Assembly: GCA_038327195.1 (NCBI GenBank)
Contig: JBBQKU010000018.1
Coordinates: forward strand, 10,507 to 74,506
Origin: UBA4416 sp038327195
GTDB taxonomy: Bacteria > Bacteroidota > Bacteroidia > B-17B0 > Aurantibacillaceae
Length of the DNA: 64,000 nt
Reading direction: 5' to 3'
Numbering within the stretch: the stretch's first letter is position 1; the number at the start of each line of letters is the position of its first letter. Below, piece after piece: positions 51,971-61,770 of the stretch. Under the pieces are notes generated by a model, which made no database searches, was not told the origin of the DNA, and was given only the letters and a program-made list of their open reading frames with translations. Made by a program: the position numbers and the translations under genes.

Positions 51971-53671
51971 TTATTTAACTGAGTATTTTTTCTTTCGAAT
52001 ATAAAACTGGAATAAGCCCAAAATAATTAATCCTAATAAAGGATATAATACATTAATAAGTTTCCATTTTGTTTCTTGATTAGATATTTTCTTTTTATCT
52101 AATAATCTTAATTTTACTTCACGTGAGCGTAATTGTAATAATCCTTGATCATCCAATAAGTAATTCATACAATTCAATAAAAAAGTTTTATTAGCAAACT
52201 GTTGTTTACTGTAAATATCATATCCCAATGGATAAATCATGCCTGTACTTCGTTGATATTCATTTTTAGCAACATCACCATCCGCGATAACAATCATGCG
52301 TGTAGGTTTACTTTCCGCAAGATAATCGTAGGCAGAATCATTCATAAATACACTTGAAATTCTATTTTTATAAAGTGATTCAAATTTTCCTTCTAATAAA
52401 CAGGCAACATTTTGAAATGAATTTTGAAATTGCATTTCGTTTGGTTTGTTTTTTATCATTGCCAAAGACACTCGCGCTGGTGTTGGTTGAGTTTTGGAGT
52501 ATTTAGATGATTGAAGTAATATTGTTTTTTTTACATTTTTTGTGTTTAATGTGTCAATGGTTCCAATAAATTCAGTTTTAATTAAATCTAAATTTTTTAC
52601 AATAGGATGGTTTGTGGTTGGTAATAGTAATGGATTATACATCCATGGAAATAATTGAAAATCGGGTTGACCAGCTTTTAATCCAACATTTATTGGAATA
52701 CGAGAGCATTGTAAATCTTGCAATAATACAGGATTTAATCTAACCCCGTATTTAAATAATATATCGTCTAAGTTTAATTCATTTTTAAAGCCAAGCGTGT
52801 AACCACGTTTAATCAGTGTATCACGATTTGTGTAAACAGGATCAATTAACCATAAGGCTTTTCCACCATGCATAATAAATTGATCAATAATAAATTTATC
52901 TTTTTCGTCAAAAACAGAATCTGGCTGTGCAATCACAATGGCATCAGCACCTTTTAATGCATATAGCTTATTGTTAATGTTAACGCGGGATACGTTATAA
53001 TATTCTGTTAATGAATGCATAAAATCAGCCCCATGTAATGTGTCTAATTCATCGTGCCCTTCAATAAATAAAACTTCTGGTTTTTTTACAAGTTGAGTTT
53101 TTCTGATGCTATTGGATAAACCATATTCTAATTCTTGAACAGAATTATTAATACTATTTTCCTGATCAATACCTATTTGTCTTTGAAAAATTTGCCATAC
53201 AGTTTCCTTACCTTTATAACTAACAATTGCTCCTGGCCAAATTAAAGTTTCAGACGTTTTTTGAGATGTTTTATCTACGATTTGCTCAGGCATGATGCCT
53301 TTCGTGTAAATCTGTTTTTCTAATTTATCTGTTTCTTCTTTGCTAGGATTGTCAAGCGGATTAATGAATTCGTAAACAATATTTCCCTCCGAATAAGACG
53401 CGTATTCATCTAATAATTCTTTTGTTTCATTTCTTAAACGCGTAAAACTTGGATTAAAATCACCTTGTAAATAAACTTTTAGATATAGCACATCATCTAA
53501 ACTTTTAATTAATTTTTTGGTTGATTCAGAAAGTGTGTAACGTTTTTCAGAAGTTAAATCGTAACGTTTAAACAAAAAAGATCCAACAAAATTCAATGTA
53601 ATTAAAATACCTAATACTACAAATAGCATTAGTAAATCTTTTTGTTTTTGTTTTGATTGTTGTTTTACCAT
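51971..53671 (-). CDS. gldG: GldG, gliding-associated ABC transporter component
   Basis: GldG is a membrane-anchored extracytoplasmic subunit of the GldAFG ABC transporter, needed for gliding in Flavobacterium. The 566-residue protein has a membrane helix near residues 14-32, then DLTSEKRYTLSESTKKLI, IEGHDELDTLHGADFMHSL, DAIVIAQPDSVFDEKDK and ALWLIDPV, and a C-terminal membrane helix before basic residues. It overlaps gldF by seven bases, showing coupling. The ATPase gene gldA is not in the window. Confidence 0.95.
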   Translation of the reverse strand: MVKQQSKQKQKDLLMLFVVLGILITLNFVGSFLFKRYDLTSEKRYTLSESTKKLIKSLDDVLYLKVYLQGDFNPSFTRLRNETKELLDEYASYSEGNIVYEFINPLDNPSKEETDKLEKQIYTKGIMPEQIVDKTSQKTSETLIWPGAIVSYKGKETVWQIFQRQIGIDQENSINNSVQELEYGLSNSIRKTQLVKKPEVLFIEGHDELDTLHGADFMHSLTEYYNVSRVNINNKLYALKGADAIVIAQPDSVFDEKDKFIIDQFIMHGGKALWLIDPVYTNRDTLIKRGYTLGFKNELNLDDILFKYGVRLNPVLLQDLQCSRIPINVGLKAGQPDFQLFPWMYNPLLLPTTNHPIVKNLDLIKTEFIGTIDTLNTKNVKKTILLQSSKYSKTQPTPARVSLAMIKNKPNEMQFQNSFQNVACLLEGKFESLYKNRISSVFMNDSAYDYLAESKPTRMIVIADGDVAKNEYQRSTGMIYPLGYDIYSKQQFANKTFLLNCMNYLLDDQGLLQLRSREVKLRLLDKKKISNQETKWKLINVLYPLLGLIILGLFQFYIRKKKYSVK

Positions 53672-54405
53672 TTTCTACTTTGTAAAACTATTTTTGATAA
53701 TAAATTAAAAAATGCAATAATGCTTAGAAAGTAAATGACATCGCGTGTATCTATTACACCTCTGCTCATGCTAACATAATGTTGATTCATTCCAATTCCT
53801 TTCACAAATGCATCGTATTTTCCAAATAAGCCAGAAGCTGATATAAAATCAAATCCTACATAAGTTATAAAGCATAACAATAAAGCTATAATAAATGCAA
53901 TCACTTGATTTTCAGAAATAACAGAGGCAAATGTGCCAACCGCCACAAAACCAGCTCCTAAAAATAATAATCCAATATAAGAGCCCCACATTCCTCCCGT
54001 ATCTATATTTCCTTTTGGGTAGCCTAATTGATGAACAGAATAATAATAAATAAGAGTTGGTAAAAGTGAAATAATGACAAGAATAACGCCTGCAAAGTAT
54101 TTAGCCAAAACAATTTGGAGTTCGGTTAAAGGGCGAGTTAGCAACAATTCAATCGTACCAGTTTTTTTTTCTTCAGAAAAACTACGCATTGTTATTGCAG
54201 GAATTAAAAATAAATAGACCCAAGGCGCTAAAATAAATAAGGGGTCAATGTTAGCAAACCCATTTTCTAATACATTAGAACCTGCACTCTCTGATGGTAC
54301 AAGCCACATAAATGTGCCAATTCCAGTAATAAATACGCCAATAGCAATATAACCAATCAGCGAACTTAAAAAGCCTCGAATTTCTTTAATAAGTAGAGTA
54401 AACAT
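53665..54405 (-). CDS. gldF: GldF, gliding-associated ABC transporter permease
   Basis: GldF is the membrane permease of the GldAFG complex. I start at ATG 54405; the upstream GTG 54411 lies just inside the predicted promoter. The 246-residue protein has six membrane segments, with the permease signatures MRSFSEEKKTGTIELLLTRPL and ELQIVLAKYFAGV after the second helix, and GRDVIYFLSIIAFFNLLSKIVL near the end. It overlaps gldG by seven bases. It supports T9SS and gliding. Confidence 0.92.
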   Translation of the reverse strand: MFTLLIKEIRGFLSSLIGYIAIGVFITGIGTFMWLVPSESAGSNVLENGFANIDPLFILAPWVYLFLIPAITMRSFSEEKKTGTIELLLTRPLTELQIVLAKYFAGVILVIISLLPTLIYYYSVHQLGYPKGNIDTGGMWGSYIGLLFLGAGFVAVGTFASVISENQVIAFIIALLLCFITYVGFDFISASGLFGKYDAFVKGIGMNQHYVSMSRGVIDTRDVIYFLSIIAFFNLLSKIVLQSRKW

Positions 54406-54413
54406 ATACACTT

Positions 54414-54421
54414 CAAAAATA
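54414..54421 (-). promoter_or_regulatory. Candidate -7 box TATTTTTG for gldF
   Basis: The minus-strand box ends eight bases before the ATG of gldF, predicting a leader of only a few bases. It lies in a 93-base gap to the divergent PAP2-like gene. Confidence 0.4.
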
Positions 54422-54498
54422 GCAATAGATTTGATATTTTAACTATCAATTTTCCATCTTCTCGAAAAAATAAATGTAAATTTAACACCTAATATCCT

Positions 54499-55131
54499 AT
54501 GAGCTTTTTAGCAAATCTTTTTTCATATATTTTTCATCCATTATTAATGGTTACTTATATGTGCTTAATTATTTTCTTTGGAATAGAAAGTAGTATGTTT
54601 TATATGTTTACTCCTTTAAAATTGAAGCTAGTAATTATTGCAACTGTATTCGCATTTACATTTCTTATGCCCGTGTTGAATTTATTAATTTTACTAAAAT
54701 TAAATTATGTTTCTTCTGTTGAAATTAAAGACAGAAAAGAACGGATGTTCCCATTAATAGCAAGCTCATTATGTTATTTTGGATTGTTTTATATGTTATA
54801 TGATTTTTCAATTTGGCCGACCATAAAATTATTTGTTTTAGGTGGAGCAATTAGCATTTTAGTTGCTGCTATTGTTAATTATTGGTGGCAAATTAGTGCT
54901 CATATGATTGGTATTGGTGGTTTATTAGGCGTTTTATTTGCTTTATGTATTTATATGCAATTACCTATTTTAGTAATAATTTCTTTAGCAGTTTTAGTAA
55001 GTGGTTTAATTGGATTTGCTAGATTGTTTTTAAGAGCTCATACTCCAGAGCAAGTATATGCTGGCTTTTTTGTTGGTTTGATTATTCAATTTGGATTGTT
55101 TTATTTAGCTCATCAAATTCAAATCGTATGA
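54499..55131 (+). CDS. PAP2-like membrane phosphatase family protein
   Basis: This 210-residue protein has about six membrane helices. The catalytic-type motifs are weak but present: NYWWQISAHMIGIGG with a histidine in the second position and GFARLFLRAHTPEQVYAGFFVG with the last histidine and arginine, the PAP2 C3 site. It may remove phosphate from lipid carriers such as undecaprenyl diphosphate. The match is not full for motif C1, so activity is uncertain. The end overlaps the epimerase gene by four bases (ATGA). Confidence 0.65.
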   Translation: MSFLANLFSYIFHPLLMVTYMCLIIFFGIESSMFYMFTPLKLKLVIIATVFAFTFLMPVLNLLILLKLNYVSSVEIKDRKERMFPLIASSLCYFGLFYMLYDFSIWPTIKLFVLGGAISILVAAIVNYWWQISAHMIGIGGLLGVLFALCIYMQLPILVIISLAVLVSGLIGFARLFLRAHTPEQVYAGFFVGLIIQFGLFYLAHQIQIV

Positions 55132-56138
55132 TTTTAATAACGGGAGCAACAGGAACCATAGGTGCGCATTTGACTCTAAAATTAGTACAGCAAAATAAAA
55201 AAGTTGTTTGTATTAAACGTGTTGGAAGTGATATACTCAAAACAAAAAAAATATTTTCATATTATACTTCTGAATATGAAGAATTATTTAATCAAATAAA
55301 ATGGATTGATGCGGATATTTGTGATATATATTCGATTTTAGAGGCTTTGGAAGGCATAGATACAGTTTATCATTGTGCCGGATTAGTAACATTTAATAAA
55401 AAACACGAAAAGGAATTGTTTAAAATAAATGTAGAAGGAACGGCTAATATTGTTAATGCTTGTTTAGAAAAAAACATACGTGCATTATGTCATGTAAGTT
55501 CTATTGCTGCAATTCATAATCCTGATATTACTAATAACATTAATGAAAGTGTGTACTGGAAATCAAGTCCAAATGTTGGTAATTATGCTATTAGTAAATA
55601 TAATGGCGAAAGAGAAGTTTGGCGAGGAATTGAAGAGGGATTAAATGCTGTAATTGTTAATCCATCTATTGTACTTTCTCCAGGTTTGTGGAATCAAAGT
55701 TCGGGTAAATTATTTGATATTTGTTTTAAGGGTTCGCCGTTTTACACAAATGGAAAAAGTGCAACTGTTGATGTAGTTGATGTCACGAATTGTATGATCG
55801 AACTAGTTGAAAAAAAGCATTTCAATAACCGATATATTTTAGCTGAAAATAATTATTCATACAAAACAATTTTAAATAAAATACATTCTGAATTTGGGAA
55901 AAAATTACCGAAAATTTTGGCTACAAAGTTTTTGTTAATGGTTGCTGATATTTTTGAATCTATACGTTGTAAAGTTACAAATGCCGAACCTCTAATTACG
56001 AAAGAGTCCGCAAAATCGAGTTTAGATATTAATTCGTATTCTAATTCTAAAATTAAGAATGCAATTCAATATTCATTTAAACCGCTTGATGAAAGCGTTA
56101 AATTTATATGTTCGTGTTATTTAAAAGATATGAAATAA
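55128..56138 (+). CDS. NAD-dependent epimerase/dehydratase family protein
   Basis: This 336-residue extended short-chain dehydrogenase has the cofactor site ITGATGTIGAHL, the acidic residue of the DAGD-like region DADICDIY, and the catalytic Y-x3-K in YAISKYNGE. HVSSIAA precedes it. The substrate is not clear; a sugar nucleotide or a lipid-linked sugar is possible. It overlaps the PAP2-like gene by four bases and the CapA-like gene by one base, so all three form one translational unit. Confidence 0.87.
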   Translation: MILITGATGTIGAHLTLKLVQQNKKVVCIKRVGSDILKTKKIFSYYTSEYEELFNQIKWIDADICDIYSILEALEGIDTVYHCAGLVTFNKKHEKELFKINVEGTANIVNACLEKNIRALCHVSSIAAIHNPDITNNINESVYWKSSPNVGNYAISKYNGEREVWRGIEEGLNAVIVNPSIVLSPGLWNQSSGKLFDICFKGSPFYTNGKSATVDVVDVTNCMIELVEKKHFNNRYILAENNYSYKTILNKIHSEFGKKLPKILATKFLLMVADIFESIRCKVTNAEPLITKESAKSSLDINSYSNSKIKNAIQYSFKPLDESVKFICSCYLKDMK

Positions 56139-57373
56139 TGAAATTGAAATTAGTTGCATATTGTTTGTTTACTGCTGTAATAGCTTTTTTTGCAAGTACT
56201 TGTTCTACTTCAAGTAAGGCAATTGTGAGTTCAAATAATAATGTGGTAGTCGAAAAAGAAATAATTAAATCCCCTGAAATTATTGTCAAAGAAGCTCCTA
56301 AGATAAATTATATACCTGATTCAATTTCTGAAATAACAATCAATTTAGTAGGTGATTTAATGTGTCATTTACCACAAACCAAAAATGCAGAAATTAGCAA
56401 TGGCGTTTATGATTTTAAACCAAGTTTTGAATATATTAAGCCTTTTTTACAAAACGCAGATTTAACCATTGGTAATTTAGAAACTACCTTTGCTGGAACT
56501 TCTCAAGCTTATGCTGGTTACCCTGCATTTAATTCTCCTGATGCCTATTGCGAAGCATTAAAAGATGCAGGATTTGATTTTTTAGTAACTGCAAATAATC
56601 ACAGTATGGATACTCGAGAATCTGGTTTATTAAGAACAGTTGAGGTTATTAAAAAGTATAATTTAGGATATGCTGGAACCTATTTAAGTCAAGAAGATCA
56701 TGATTCTCTTCGAATTCTTAATATAAAAGGAATTAAATTGGGTATTTTAAATTATACTTATGGCACTAATGGATCTTACCCTACTGATGCTCATAATTAT
56801 ATGCTTAATGTGATTGATTCTGCTGGTATTACGAATGCGGTTAAATCATGTAAGAAATTAGGAGCTGATGCTATTTTGGTGTTTTATCACATCGGAGTTG
56901 AAAATATTTCGGAACCTACAATTGCCCAAAAAAATGCTGTAAAATATGCGTTAGATGCAGGGGCAAATATTGTTATTGGAGCACATCCTCATGTAATTGG
57001 GCCAACCACAACTCAGTTTTCGAAAGCTATAAATGATACTGTTTTTATTGCTTATTCTTTAGGTAATTTTTTGTCAAATCAGTATTGGAGATATACGGAT
57101 GCTGGTGTTATTTTGAAATTAACGATTCAAAAAAATGTTACAAAAAATACCACGTCCTATAAAAATGCCAGCTATTGTCCTACTTGGGTTTACAGAGGAG
57201 ATGGAGTGAAAAAAATGCACATCTTATTTCCTGCAGAATGGGCGACAGATAGTTTAAAATTACCAGAATATTTAAATGCAAATCACAAACAAAAAATGAA
57301 AGAAGCATTAGAGGATACGAAGAATATTTTAACAAAATACAACCCACTTATTTTATTGAATTCTGTTAAATAA
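56138..57373 (+). CDS. CapA/PgsA-like lipoprotein (PGA_cap family)
   Basis: I start at ATG 56138, sharing its first base with the upstream stop, which yields a lipoprotein signal with lipobox FASTC (C22). The 411-residue protein has the metallophosphatase-like motifs of CapA: NLVGDLMCHLPQ, TIGNLETTFAG, TANNHSMD, FYHIGVEN and GAHPHVIG. In capsule systems such proteins participate in poly-gamma-glutamate synthesis or export; no capsule genes are here, so the substrate is open. The N-terminal extension used by a start at 56108 would mask the signal peptide. Confidence 0.85.
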   Translation: MKLKLVAYCLFTAVIAFFASTCSTSSKAIVSSNNNVVVEKEIIKSPEIIVKEAPKINYIPDSISEITINLVGDLMCHLPQTKNAEISNGVYDFKPSFEYIKPFLQNADLTIGNLETTFAGTSQAYAGYPAFNSPDAYCEALKDAGFDFLVTANNHSMDTRESGLLRTVEVIKKYNLGYAGTYLSQEDHDSLRILNIKGIKLGILNYTYGTNGSYPTDAHNYMLNVIDSAGITNAVKSCKKLGADAILVFYHIGVENISEPTIAQKNAVKYALDAGANIVIGAHPHVIGPTTTQFSKAINDTVFIAYSLGNFLSNQYWRYTDAGVILKLTIQKNVTKNTTSYKNASYCPTWVYRGDGVKKMHILFPAEWATDSLKLPEYLNANHKQKMKEALEDTKNILTKYNPLILLNSVK

Positions 57374-57504
57374 TTGAATTAATTTAATAGTCTATTTGTC
57401 AAAAATCAGGGCATCGAAAAAAAAAATAAAAAAGTTTTGTTTGTTTCAATAAAACTGTATATTAGTATATTATAAACTGTAGGTATTTTTAGAAAGAAGA
57501 TTTT

Positions 57505-58122
57505 ATGCACATAGCAATTGCCGGTAATATTGGGTCAGGAAAAACAACATTAACTTCATTGTTAGCTAAACACTATAAATGGACTCCGCATTACGAAGAT
57601 GCTGATGACAACCCTTATTTAAATGACTTTTACGATGATATGCAACGTTGGTCATTTAATTTACAAGTGTATTTTTTAAATGCTCGTTTTGGCCAAGTTC
57701 AAGAAATTAGAAATGGAAAACAAAAGGTTGTTCAAGATAGAACGATCTATGAAGATGCGTATATTTTTGCCCCAAATTTGCATGCAATGGGTTTAATGAC
57801 AACCCGCGATTACGATAATTACTTTAACCTTTTTAAATTAATGGATAGCCTTGTTAAGGCTCCTGATTTAATAATATATTTAAGAGCATCTGTTCCTACT
57901 TTGGTAAAACATATTCAAAAAAGAGGAAGAGATTATGAAAATTCAATTCGTTTAGATTATTTAAAAAGATTAAATGAGCGATACGAAGCATGGATTACAA
58001 CTTATGAAGGTGGTAAAGTTTTAATAGTTGATATTGATGAAATTAATTTTTCTGAAAGCAAAGAGGATTTAGGGAAAGTAATTAGAATGATTGATGCAGA
58101 AGTAAACGGTTTATTTAAATAG
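57505..58122 (+). CDS. Deoxynucleoside kinase
   Basis: This 205-residue enzyme of the dNK/dCK family phosphorylates deoxynucleosides for salvage. Its P-loop is AGNIGSGKTTL, QDRTIYEDAYIF supplies the ERS-type motif, and RASVPTLVKHIQKRGRDYE is the lid region with arginines. The base preference cannot be read safely. It starts with ATG after a leader of over 100 bases and precedes a SiaB-like gene by four bases. Confidence 0.93.
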   Translation: MHIAIAGNIGSGKTTLTSLLAKHYKWTPHYEDADDNPYLNDFYDDMQRWSFNLQVYFLNARFGQVQEIRNGKQKVVQDRTIYEDAYIFAPNLHAMGLMTTRDYDNYFNLFKLMDSLVKAPDLIIYLRASVPTLVKHIQKRGRDYENSIRLDYLKRLNERYEAWITTYEGGKVLIVDIDEINFSESKEDLGKVIRMIDAEVNGLFK

Positions 58123-58126
58123 AAAT

Positions 58127-58702
58127 TTGAGCCAAGATAAACATAACGAGAAAGAATTTGTTCAAGAGCAGTATGAGAAACTGCTTGAGGATACTAAGCA
58201 ACACGAGAGTGTATTGGTAACTCATATTGGCGAATTAACTCAAAGTGTTATTTCAACCCTGGAAAGTAGCGTAGAGGAAAAAATCACCTCTCTCGAAATT
58301 CCCAAAGGACCAATTAAGAAAATATTTTTTATTAGCGTTGAAACCCTACAAAATATGCTTATTCATGGGCATAAAAATAATAGTGGAGAACAACATAATT
58401 TCTTTATTTTAGCTAAAAATGGTGTTAAGGTAAATGTCATTTCAGCTAATTTAATTTCAAATTCTGCTATTCCATTTCTTGAAAAACAGATTCATACTAT
58501 TAATTCTTTTGAAGATGAAAAAGCGTTAAAAGCTTATTATCTAGAGCATTTAGAAAATAATACAATGAGTGATAAGGGAGGCGCAGGCCTTGGATTTATT
58601 ACTATTGGCATGAAAAGTGGAAACAAATTAAAAACTGATTTTAAGAAAATTAATGATAATTATTCATTATTTACCTTAACATCTACTATTGGAATAGTAT
58701 AA
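58127..58702 (+). CDS. SiaB-like protein kinase family protein (DUF6272)
   Basis: This 191-residue protein resembles SiaB, a GHKL-type serine kinase/antagonist. MLIHGHKNNSGEQ is in the N-box position and SDKGGAGLGFITIGM in the G-box position. It has no histidine kinase phosphoacceptor. In Pseudomonas SiaB controls SiaC and diguanylate cyclase; such partners are not seen here. Translation likely begins at TTG 58127, four bases after the upstream stop, because the next in-frame ATG is deep in the domain. Confidence 0.78.
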   Translation: MSQDKHNEKEFVQEQYEKLLEDTKQHESVLVTHIGELTQSVISTLESSVEEKITSLEIPKGPIKKIFFISVETLQNMLIHGHKNNSGEQHNFFILAKNGVKVNVISANLISNSAIPFLEKQIHTINSFEDEKALKAYYLEHLENNTMSDKGGAGLGFITIGMKSGNKLKTDFKKINDNYSLFTLTSTIGIV

Positions 58703-58734
58703 AAATTTTGTAGATTATTATTTTTGAATTAGAA

Positions 58735-59895
58735 TTAAGAAAGTTTTTTAACCGAAAAATAACCTTCATTTTCAATTAATAAATTTATCCCAGATTTTCT
58801 GCCTTTTTCTATTAATCCAAATTCGTTTTCAATACCTAAAAATTTAGCGCCATTATACGTTGACATTTTCAAAAGTGTTCCAAGTGCTATATTAGGAAAT
58901 AGTTTTTTAATTGAATTAATTTCTTCAATAATTGATAAAGTATAATTACTAGCTAAACTATCTGTGCCTAAAGTCATTTCACAGTTTTCGGAAATTAATA
59001 AATCAATATTCGGTAACGTATTTTCTATATGCAAATTAGCATTTGGACATAAGCACCAAAACAAGTGTTGATGGCATTTTTTTGCGAAAATCACATCATC
59101 AATACTTGTAAATGTATTATGAACTAACAACGTATTTATGTTTTTATTAAAAGAGTTTAAAAAACTTTGCAGACTACTAATATGCGTTGCTTTAAAAAAA
59201 TCAATATTAATATTTAAAGCTTTATAGAGCTCTAAAAAATCCCCTGATTTAGAAATAAAAAAATTATTTTCGGCATTGCTTTCTTGGTTATGGATACTAG
59301 TTGGTTTTTTTAAACTAAAACATTCGTTTGAAATCAGATTAATCAATTCTTTTGACGCAGTATATGGTGCGTGTGGAGCAAGGGAAGATGATAAATTAAG
59401 GATTTTAAAATCATTTAATAAATCAATTCCTGTCTTAAATACTGTTTCTGATTTTTGTGGATTTAGCCCAATTAATTCTACAAATGTGTGGTAGTAAATG
59501 GGGGATTTTGCTTTAATTTCTTTAGAAATATTAGAATTACTGATGTCGCCGACGGCTACAATACCTTGTTTAAACATTAAAGTATCAGCCAAGGCCATTG
59601 CCTCTTTTTGTTCTTCAACACTTGCTAAATTTCTTTTTTTAATAATATCCAGAGCAAAATTTACTATCCCTGTTTTTTGGTCAATTTGATTTTTTAAATG
59701 ACTTAATTCTAAGTGACAATGAGTGTTTATAAAACCAGGCGAAATTATGCCTTCAAAATGTTCAATATTGCTTGGATCTGTTGTATTTGAGTCCATTAAA
59801 TCGATGATCTGGTTTTTATCATCTAAAACAATTACTGAGTTAGGATTTAAAAAATCTTTTCCTGAAAAAATATGATTAGCGGTAATATAGCGCAT
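58735..59895 (-). CDS. Amidohydrolase family protein
   Basis: This 386-residue metal-dependent hydrolase has PGFINTHCHLELSHL (the H-x-H metal site), SLAPHAPYTAS, LVHNTFTSIDD and TLGTDSLASNYTLS, which hold the other metal histidines and the aspartate of the TIM-barrel. The order fits deaminases of the SAH/aminofutalosine group. Aminodeoxyfutalosine deaminase is one possibility, but the menaquinone futalosine genes are not in the window. The protein is slightly short (usual 400-440). Confidence 0.87.
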   Translation of the reverse strand: MRYITANHIFSGKDFLNPNSVIVLDDKNQIIDLMDSNTTDPSNIEHFEGIISPGFINTHCHLELSHLKNQIDQKTGIVNFALDIIKKRNLASVEEQKEAMALADTLMFKQGIVAVGDISNSNISKEIKAKSPIYYHTFVELIGLNPQKSETVFKTGIDLLNDFKILNLSSSLAPHAPYTASKELINLISNECFSLKKPTSIHNQESNAENNFFISKSGDFLELYKALNINIDFFKATHISSLQSFLNSFNKNINTLLVHNTFTSIDDVIFAKKCHQHLFWCLCPNANLHIENTLPNIDLLISENCEMTLGTDSLASNYTLSIIEEINSIKKLFPNIALGTLLKMSTYNGAKFLGIENEFGLIEKGRKSGINLLIENEGYFSVKKLS

Positions 59896-59988
59896 GATTT
59901 GTTATATGAAATCTGATCATAAATTTAATATAAATATCTATTGAAATCACATGCTTAAAATTAGTATTTTAGAAACTCTATTTTAAAG

Positions 59989-61731
59989 ATGAATACAATA
60001 ACTAAAATAATATTAAAAAATAACTATACAGTTTATATTAGTATATTTTTACTTCTAGTTTTACTTTACGGAAAAAGTTTATTCTTTGGTTTTTCTCCAA
60101 TGGATGAACAATGGCTTATTGTAAAAAACGTCCCAAACCTAACTGGTACCAAGTCAATTATTGATGCCTTTACCAAGCCAACATTAGGAATTTATTATAG
60201 ACCATTTTTCTTATTATCCTTTGTTTTAGATTATAGGATTGGACAATTGTCTCCATTTTATTTCCATCTTTCAAATTTAATTTATCATTTTATTTTTTGT
60301 TGTTTGTTTTTTCGATTCTTAACACTCTTTTCTGTTTCGAAGCAAACCACATTTGTTTTTGTTTCAATTTTTATTTTTCATCCATTATTGCTGCATTCAG
60401 TAGCGTTAATTCCTGGCCGTAATGATTTAATATTTGGCGTATTCGCATTAAGTTCAATAATTTGTTTTACACAATATTTAAAAAGTTTTAGAATAAATTT
60501 ATTGGTGCTCCATTTTTTGTTTTTTATATGCGCACTTTTAACAAAAGAAAATGCAATTACTTTACCTTTCATTTATCTCTTTTTATATTATATTACTATC
60601 AAACCTATTAAAAAGCAATTAGTTGTATTTGTATTATTTTGGATAGCAATTTCTATGTCATGGTTTTTGTTAAGGAAAAACATTGTAAGTGTTATCCCTT
60701 TGTTTAGTTCTAATTGGTTGCTTATTATTAAGAATTTCACCTTTGCAAATTTTGTTTTTTTAGGGAAAATTTTATTTCCAATTAATTTATCTGTATTTCC
60801 AACCCTACAAAATTCAGGGCCTATTTATGGAATCATTAGTTTTGTAATAATTATATTGGCTTGGCTTAAAGTTGGTGTGAAATCAAAAAAAATAGCCCTT
60901 TTCGGACTCTTTTTATACTTTATTTTGCTTGCAATTCCAACATGGTTTGGTTCAGTAAATAGTGGCGGCGAGCATCTTGAAAGTAGAATGTACACATCAT
61001 TAATCGGCATATTTTTATTTATTTCTCAATTAAAAATAAAATGGGAATCAAAAAATGTGAAATATGTTTTGATCTTAATTTTTATTGGTTTTGGAATAAA
61101 AACAATTGTAAGAATGAATATTTATAAATCTGAAATATCTTTTACTGAAGCTGGGTTGAAAGATGCTCCTGACTATTATTTATTTCAAGTTCAAAAAGCT
61201 GATTATGAATATGACCATAAAAACTTTAAAGAGGCGATTACCTATTATACTAATAGTACACATTTAAGGCCTGATAAAGCGGAAATATATAACAACAGAG
61301 CAAATGCCTATGTTGCATTAAATATGAATGCTGAGGCAATAAAAGACTTCAATACATCTTTAGAGCTTGAAGGGTTTAATGAAGTAATTGTTATAAATAG
61401 ATGCTTGTCTTATTTTGCCTTAGGTGATTTAGATAATGCAATGAACGATTTAATTACTCTAAAAAAATGTTGTACTAGGATAATTCCACCGAATCTAGAA
61501 AAAGATCTTACCGATAAATGGATTAAGAAAGAAATTAATAAATTAAATGGTTTGATTGATAATGAACCAAAAAATGACCTCAATTATTTTATCAGGGCTA
61601 AGCGTTTTTTAAATATAAACCGCTATGAAGATGCTCGAAAAGATATTGAAATGGCTTGTTTGTTAAATCCTAATAATAGCGAATATAAAACTGTTTTAAG
61701 GCAAATGAATAATATTCAAAATTATAAATAA
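59989..61731 (+). CDS. TMTC-like GT-C membrane glycosyltransferase with TPRs
   Basis: This 580-residue membrane protein is the shorter relative of the one at 3901. The first loop has FSPMDEQWL (D39, E40), the RPFF motif follows at about residue 71, and HPLLLHSVALIPGRNDLI (about 130-147) matches the second conserved loop. About nine membrane helices are followed by TPR units from about 400 (YFNNRANAYVALNMNAEAIKD-like). It lacks the calcium-loop-like insertion of the 3901 protein. A role in protein or glycan glycosylation outside the cytoplasm is inferred. It precedes rlmN but on separate promoter evidence. Confidence 0.72.
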   Translation: MNTITKIILKNNYTVYISIFLLLVLLYGKSLFFGFSPMDEQWLIVKNVPNLTGTKSIIDAFTKPTLGIYYRPFFLLSFVLDYRIGQLSPFYFHLSNLIYHFIFCCLFFRFLTLFSVSKQTTFVFVSIFIFHPLLLHSVALIPGRNDLIFGVFALSSIICFTQYLKSFRINLLVLHFLFFICALLTKENAITLPFIYLFLYYITIKPIKKQLVVFVLFWIAISMSWFLLRKNIVSVIPLFSSNWLLIIKNFTFANFVFLGKILFPINLSVFPTLQNSGPIYGIISFVIIILAWLKVGVKSKKIALFGLFLYFILLAIPTWFGSVNSGGEHLESRMYTSLIGIFLFISQLKIKWESKNVKYVLILIFIGFGIKTIVRMNIYKSEISFTEAGLKDAPDYYLFQVQKADYEYDHKNFKEAITYYTNSTHLRPDKAEIYNNRANAYVALNMNAEAIKDFNTSLELEGFNEVIVINRCLSYFALGDLDNAMNDLITLKKCCTRIIPPNLEKDLTDKWIKKEINKLNGLIDNEPKNDLNYFIRAKRFLNINRYEDARKDIEMACLLNPNNSEYKTVLRQMNNIQNYK

Positions 61732-61750
61732 TAAGATTGAGTTTTATCTT

Positions 61751-61758
61751 TAACTTTG
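61751..61758 (+). promoter_or_regulatory. Candidate -7 box TAACTTTG for rlmN
   Basis: The box ends 12 bases before ATG 61771 and contains the TTG that would otherwise be read as an upstream start, which argues for the ATG. Confidence 0.45.
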
Positions 61759-61770
61759 TACATTATTAAA

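Noticed and set aside
56108..56137. Start of the CapA-like gene at 56108
   Set aside because: It would hide the lipoprotein signal that starts exactly at 56138.
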